From Pyrrhosoma nymphula (lineage: Eukaryota > Arthropoda > Insecta > Odonata > Coenagrionidae): DNA of 64,000 bases. Made by a program: the position numbers and the translations under genes. The stretch is taken from contig OY754331.1 in the NCBI GenBank assembly GCA_963573305.1, forward strand, positions 95,781,434-95,845,433, written 5' to 3'. The notes beneath the pieces were generated by a model. It saw nothing but the letters and a program-made list of their open reading frames with translations, was not told the origin of the DNA and did not search any database. Shown piece by piece: positions 59,840 to 64,000 of the stretch; position 1 is the first letter of the stretch, and each line of letters starts with the position of its first letter.

Positions 59840-61500
59840 AATCTCTAACCCTTTTCTTTACATGGGTCTGGAACAGCTTCTCCACTCTCTGGATTCCGGT
59901 CCATTCCTTAGTATTCTTAGCCAGGACGTCTGCCCTCTACCCACATCGCGTTTACCCTCAATTTTTCCTTTCATAATGAGGTGCAGCAGACTGTATTTGT
60001 TATTGCGCAGAATACGTCCCAAGCATGCCGTTTTTCTTGTTTAAATATTGGATGAAAATTCTCTACGTGCTAGCCTTATGCAGCACTTTAGCACTGGTAC
60101 CTGTCCATGTGATACGCAACATTCTGCGATGGAGCCACATTTCAAATGCTTCTATTTGTTTCATTATATTCACTTCCAACGTTCATGACTCAACTTCATA
60201 GAGGAGATTGGACCATGTGCAGCATTTGACAATTAGGTTATCATTACAGGAGAATAGTCTCATATTATTGAATGCGGCCATTGCAATCTCTACTCTGCAC
60301 CTCACCTCTTTGTTGGGACCTATGTTGTCGGTGATCACACTGCCGAGGTATTTGAACATGTGGGCTAATGAATATCAAAAATTTGGTTTTGGTCACACTG
60401 ATATTCAGGTCCATTTTGTCACCCATCGCACTGATACGATGAAACAGCTCTTGAAGTCCCTTGAGGCACTTCAACTTGAATAAGAGGGGAGACAGATTAC
60501 ATCCCTGTCATACCCCCCTCTCAATTGCCGCCTTTGACGTTTTATTATGTCCTACTCTTACTACAGATATTTCTTTCCAGTAGAAATTTCTTTAATGAAT
60601 TTGAGATCCTTCTCATCAATTTCATATTCTTGCAGTATCTTCATGAATTCAACATGTCTAACTCTGACATAATCTTTCTCATAATAATGAAACACACATA
60701 AACGTCTCTTCGTTGGTCGCGACACTTCTGCACTAGGATGTTTGCTGCAAAAAGTGCTTCGCATGTTCCAAAATATTTTCTAAAGCCAATCTGGGAATCA
60801 AGTCTTGCTCGCATTTATTTCGTATTCTTTCAAGGAAGGTCTTTAATAAAAGCTTCAAAATGTGACTCATGAAACTAATAAAGCGGTAGTCGCTACACTT
60901 TTTGGGTTGGATTTTCTTTTGCGATGAATACAGATTCAAGCCAGTCGTTGGGAATTACTCCAGCGTCATAAATAAAATTGAATAATAATAAAATTCTGTC
61001 AATATTTGTTTCATGGATCAGTTTGATGAATTCTATGGGGATTTCACCTGGAAAATAGGCTTTCCTTATCTTTGAAGCGGATATTGCGTGTAAAAGTTCG
61101 GGTTTAAGTATGTTTGGGATTTCACTTTTAGGTAAGAGTGTGATGATATCTCTGTCATGTTTGAAAAAAGTACCAATTTATGATTCCCATGCATTCAGAT
61201 CCTCCCTTTTGTCAAGTATTAATTAATTGTCGTTACAAGCTCTGCACATTGGACTATGATTTCTTGTTAAACGAGTAATTTCTTTTCGTTTTTTGTGCAT
61301 ATTAAAAGAATCATGTTATATACTATGGTCCTCTAGTTCTCTGCATTGTTTTTTCATCCATTCATCCTTTGTAGCTTTTCTCTCTCTCCCGATATTTTTG
61401 AACAAGATTCTACAGTATCCTTAAATTGTCTGCGTTGATCCATTAGCTAGAGAATATGGTCAGTCATCCAGACTTCATTCCACGTTGGCCAATAAATACT
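59840..61500 (-). pseudogene. Decayed LINE (pre-RT linker, RT and C-terminal region)
   Basis: Minus-strand pieces in the right order but in shifted frames: ILQLMDQRRQFK and DEWMKKQCRELE near 61,330-61,440 (linker after the endonuclease), KCSDYRFISFMSHILKLLLK with FLERIRNKC near 60,820-60,900 (RT fingers), DYVRVRHVEFMKILQEYEID near 60,615-60,680, GLQELFHRISAMGDKMDLNI with KTKFLIF near 60,380-60,455, then an FKYLG-type region, and HLIMKGKIEGKRDVGRG with SWLRILRN near 59,900-59,980. Together these match the arthropod RTE/CR1-like LINE layout. The YADD region is lost or unrecognisable and stops are frequent, so it is dead. It is much older than the 54.5-kb insertion. Confidence 0.75.
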
Positions 61501-61509
61501 AAACAAGGT

Positions 61510-63640
61510 ATTTATTCAAGGATTCGACTCAAATAGAGGTGCTTGCACCGTAGATTTATAATTGAACCCTTGAGGAATATTTTTTATCGGAATACGCAGA
61601 AAGATGATATTAAATACACACTCGGTGGAACCCTTCAAGGACAGTTACAACCCGAGGACAGTGAGAGAGCCTTTTGAATTTAGCCTGATCCAGTATATCC
61701 CTTGTTCATGCTCATTAAAAGAGCATGTACGGCAAGCGCCAGATTTTAATCCACGCTTACGTATTGATAGAATTTATTCCAAAACTTGACTAAGAGCTGT
61801 CCTGAATGCATTAGAAAAAATAATGAAAGATTGAGTAAGAAAGCAATGAGCTCATAAAGGTTTATTTGAATTATTTGTCCCATTGCGAACCAACGTACGA
61901 AAAATTAAAATATAATTTTATAGATAAAATTACTTTTTCTAAAAATACTTCCCGTCTCTTGGTAAATTAAGATCGCAAATTCTAAATGAGTGGGAGATAA
62001 CTCCAAGAGTGTGTAATTAACGACAAAAATTAAAAAACAGTAGATCTTCAAATGAAAAAAAACCCACTTCTTTTATCAGTCAGCACGTTTCATTTGGGAC
62101 GGAGGCACCAAACCAAGGTACGCTTTTCTTTTTTTAAAAAAGCAGCCCCCAGCATCGTCACAGAAAAATAACGCATTGAATTACGATCGCGGCAATAACC
62201 GAACTCAATTTCCCAGCGCGAGGTTATCCCGAGGAAGGAGGCGAGTTCACTGAGGCGTGGGCCAACAAATAAAGCCAAAATATTAATTAAGCATCGAGAG
62301 AAACCGAACGCCAGCGCGACTAATACACCACCCATTCACGTTCGCTGCATGAGAAAAAAAGAAACGACTACTCCGGCTTCATTATAACGAGGAGGAGGAG
62401 GATGGGGAGATCCGGGGCTGGATGTACCGTGTATTTGTCCTGTGGAATGTTTCCTCCCTTTCCACGATCACCCCTTTCTGATTCTTTCTTCGACAAAAGC
62501 CGTAAAGCCTGAAACTTTTGAACCAATAATGGAAGTACTTCTCGTCTCAGACAAGGGGGAGCTGCAGACGGTGTGGAGGTGGGGGGAGGGGCTTTGAAGG
62601 GATGGAAATACAAGAGAGGGTGGTTTTGCACGGAGTTGGGGAGGGTGAAAAAAGACGCCTTGGAGGCAGAAATAATCGTAGATGGAGAACCAACTACTAG
62701 GAGTGGGAGAGTGGTGGAGATTCTGCTGCGACTGTGAGAGTAAAAATAAATACTGACTAATAAAAAGACAGTATTTCCACAGTGAAAAGAATTCAATCCA
62801 CACTGTGTATGTACCAAGATTGACCAATTTGGTAATGGTACATATACATCTAATTTCTAATTCATGTGGGGTTAAAAATAAATAAGTGTTGTAATAATCA
62901 AGTCTTTATTTCTACTTATTACGCAAAACCTTTCCACCGAGTGACACCAGAGAGATTCTATAAAATATATACTGAATCCCGACATTTCTGTTTTTTATTT
63001 AAAAAATACAGATTTCACTGCTGTAAAATCATAGAAAATAAAATTTAGTTTCAAAACGACGCACGACGCATTTTTAATCAGCACACTTTCCAGCAGTCGG
63101 AGTCGGGTGTAGCATTTTACCTTCAATAATTGAAGTAATTTACTATTACCTGAAAAAATGTTAGATGGGCGAGTACCAAAATATTATTGCGATACTATTT
63201 CTGGGAGAATTTGCTTCTTAGAAAAACATTTCCGTGAATATGGCATTTATAAAAGATATATAATAAAATTTTCCCCCAAGTTTCCCCTTGAGTAATTACA
63301 TTTTATTACTGCAATTATTGGAGTATAAATGCGACATATTGACTAACAACTGAAAAAACAAGACGACCGGTTACCTAAATATTATAACCGTTCAAGTATC
63401 TGGAAGAATGAGTTTCTAATAAAATGTTAAACAATAAATCTAGCAGACCTGCTGCCTGCTTTTCAGGCAGTCTCTGTCTGGTGTGCTCTTGAAGTGAACT
63501 TGGTGTTTTTCTTTTTTTTGCACTACTCAAGTGGAAGCAGTGGGAACTGTGGTTAAATGAGTGTATATGTTTCCCAAAAATGAAAAAAACATTTAAATCA
63601 TTTCTCTTCCCCATAACAGCAATTGCATTGTTTAAAGCCT
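61510..63640. other. No gene seen
   Basis: AT-rich sequence with a purine-rich stretch near 62,385-62,420. Frames such as 62,368-62,817 (minus, 149 codons) are unrecognised. Confidence 0.35.
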
Positions 63641-63644
63641 CCCC

Positions 63645-63735
63645 ATCCCATGCAAACTTGAGAGAGAAATAAGGTGGCGCGAACTTGAGCCGCGATCGCC
63701 GGCGGGGCCCGGCATGCGTTGCAATGCCTCTTTTT
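63645..63735. other. Small GC-rich pocket in AT-rich DNA
   Basis: A sharply bounded GC/CpG-rich segment containing GCCGCGATCGCCGGCGGGGC lies inside AT-rich sequence. The minus-strand frame 63,375-63,860 (161 codons) passes through it, and I recognise no protein. The contrast suggests a foreign insert or repeat fragment, but no ends were seen. Confidence 0.3.
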
Positions 63736-64000
63736 CTTTTGAAGTAGGCACACATATAAAAAGCAGACAAATTCACATGTTCAACATAAATGAAAGAAAA
63801 TGATATATTGTGTAATAAAATAGAGTTGAAAATTATATTCGAGTGCTTTCGGATATTCAATATTTTTGGTCCTACCGCCCTCTACAAAAACAAATTACTT
63901 TTTCGGCTGTCCCGCTCATGAGCATGCAGCATATAATTGACCGGGTGGTAAGCATTGATTTTCCAAATTTAATCCACACACTTGAAGCGATTTACCTTGT

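Noticed and set aside
63375..63860. 161-codon minus-strand frame
   Set aside because: No recognisable family; the flanks are AT-rich and only the small GC pocket stands out, so I report the pocket and not a gene.

Overview
This window looks like non-coding DNA from a eukaryotic nuclear genome, most likely an arthropod and probably an insect. The base composition is AT-rich with scattered GC-rich patches. Open frames are short and unsupported, and no bacterial-style operon, rRNA gene, CRISPR array or intact tRNA was seen. The recognisable content is almost entirely mobile DNA: arthropod-type LINE fragments, a Ty3/gypsy remnant, tRNA-derived SINEs, a hAT-like MITE and fold-back palindromes. I found no host gene that I could name. 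The window could be intergenic or the inside of a very long intron. All boundaries were read by eye and are approximate unless a target-site duplication fixes them.

Layout. 1-13 kb is mostly unique AT-rich DNA, with one relic of a hammerhead-like fold-back repeat (2.80-2.86 kb), a pair of related imperfect palindromes (9.18-9.24 kb) and a G-rich patch (10.2-10.9 kb). 13.5-14.6 kb holds two diverged copies of one repeat, one joined to a tRNA-derived SINE. 15.6-16.6 kb has two LINE 3'-end fragments in opposite orientations. 19.62-19.80 kb is a palindrome whose arms carry a degenerate hammerhead-ribozyme-like motif. 20.05-21.56 kb is bounded by long imperfect terminal inverted repeats and looks like an undescribed non-autonomous DNA transposon. 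24.7-26.5 kb is a strikingly strand-asymmetric purine-then-pyrimidine block. 33.6-34.7 kb has a direct repeat, with a solo LTR (4-bp duplication ACGT) inserted at the edge of the second copy.

36.2-42 kb is a transposon-dense zone: a SINE, a broken Ty3/gypsy gag-protease-RT remnant, two more 3' ends of the 15.6-kb LINE family and another LINE fragment. 45.98-46.63 kb is the most striking locus: two unrelated perfect palindromes (arms of 120 and 115 bp) side by side, each set in (AT)n. 48-52 kb has a palindromic-unit minisatellite and several tRNA-like SINE relics. 52.46-52.87 kb is a complete hAT-like MITE with an 8-bp target duplication (7/8 match). 53.62-53.76 kb is another fold-back repeat. 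54.5-56.07 kb is a 5'-truncated LINE with the only long intact coding frame in the window (355 codons of reverse transcriptase). 59.8-61.5 kb is an older LINE with shifted frames.

Common thread. Five loci (2.8, 19.6, 46.1, 46.5 and 53.7 kb) share one design: a fold-back unit with a short stem-loop followed by GAAA and a short self-complementary stretch. This resembles the core of the type I hammerhead motifs known from Penelope-like retroelements. Three of the five are clear long palindromes and two are more decayed, and none encodes a protein. The idea that they are one class of ribozyme-derived, non-autonomous fold-back element is the best candidate here for something undescribed.
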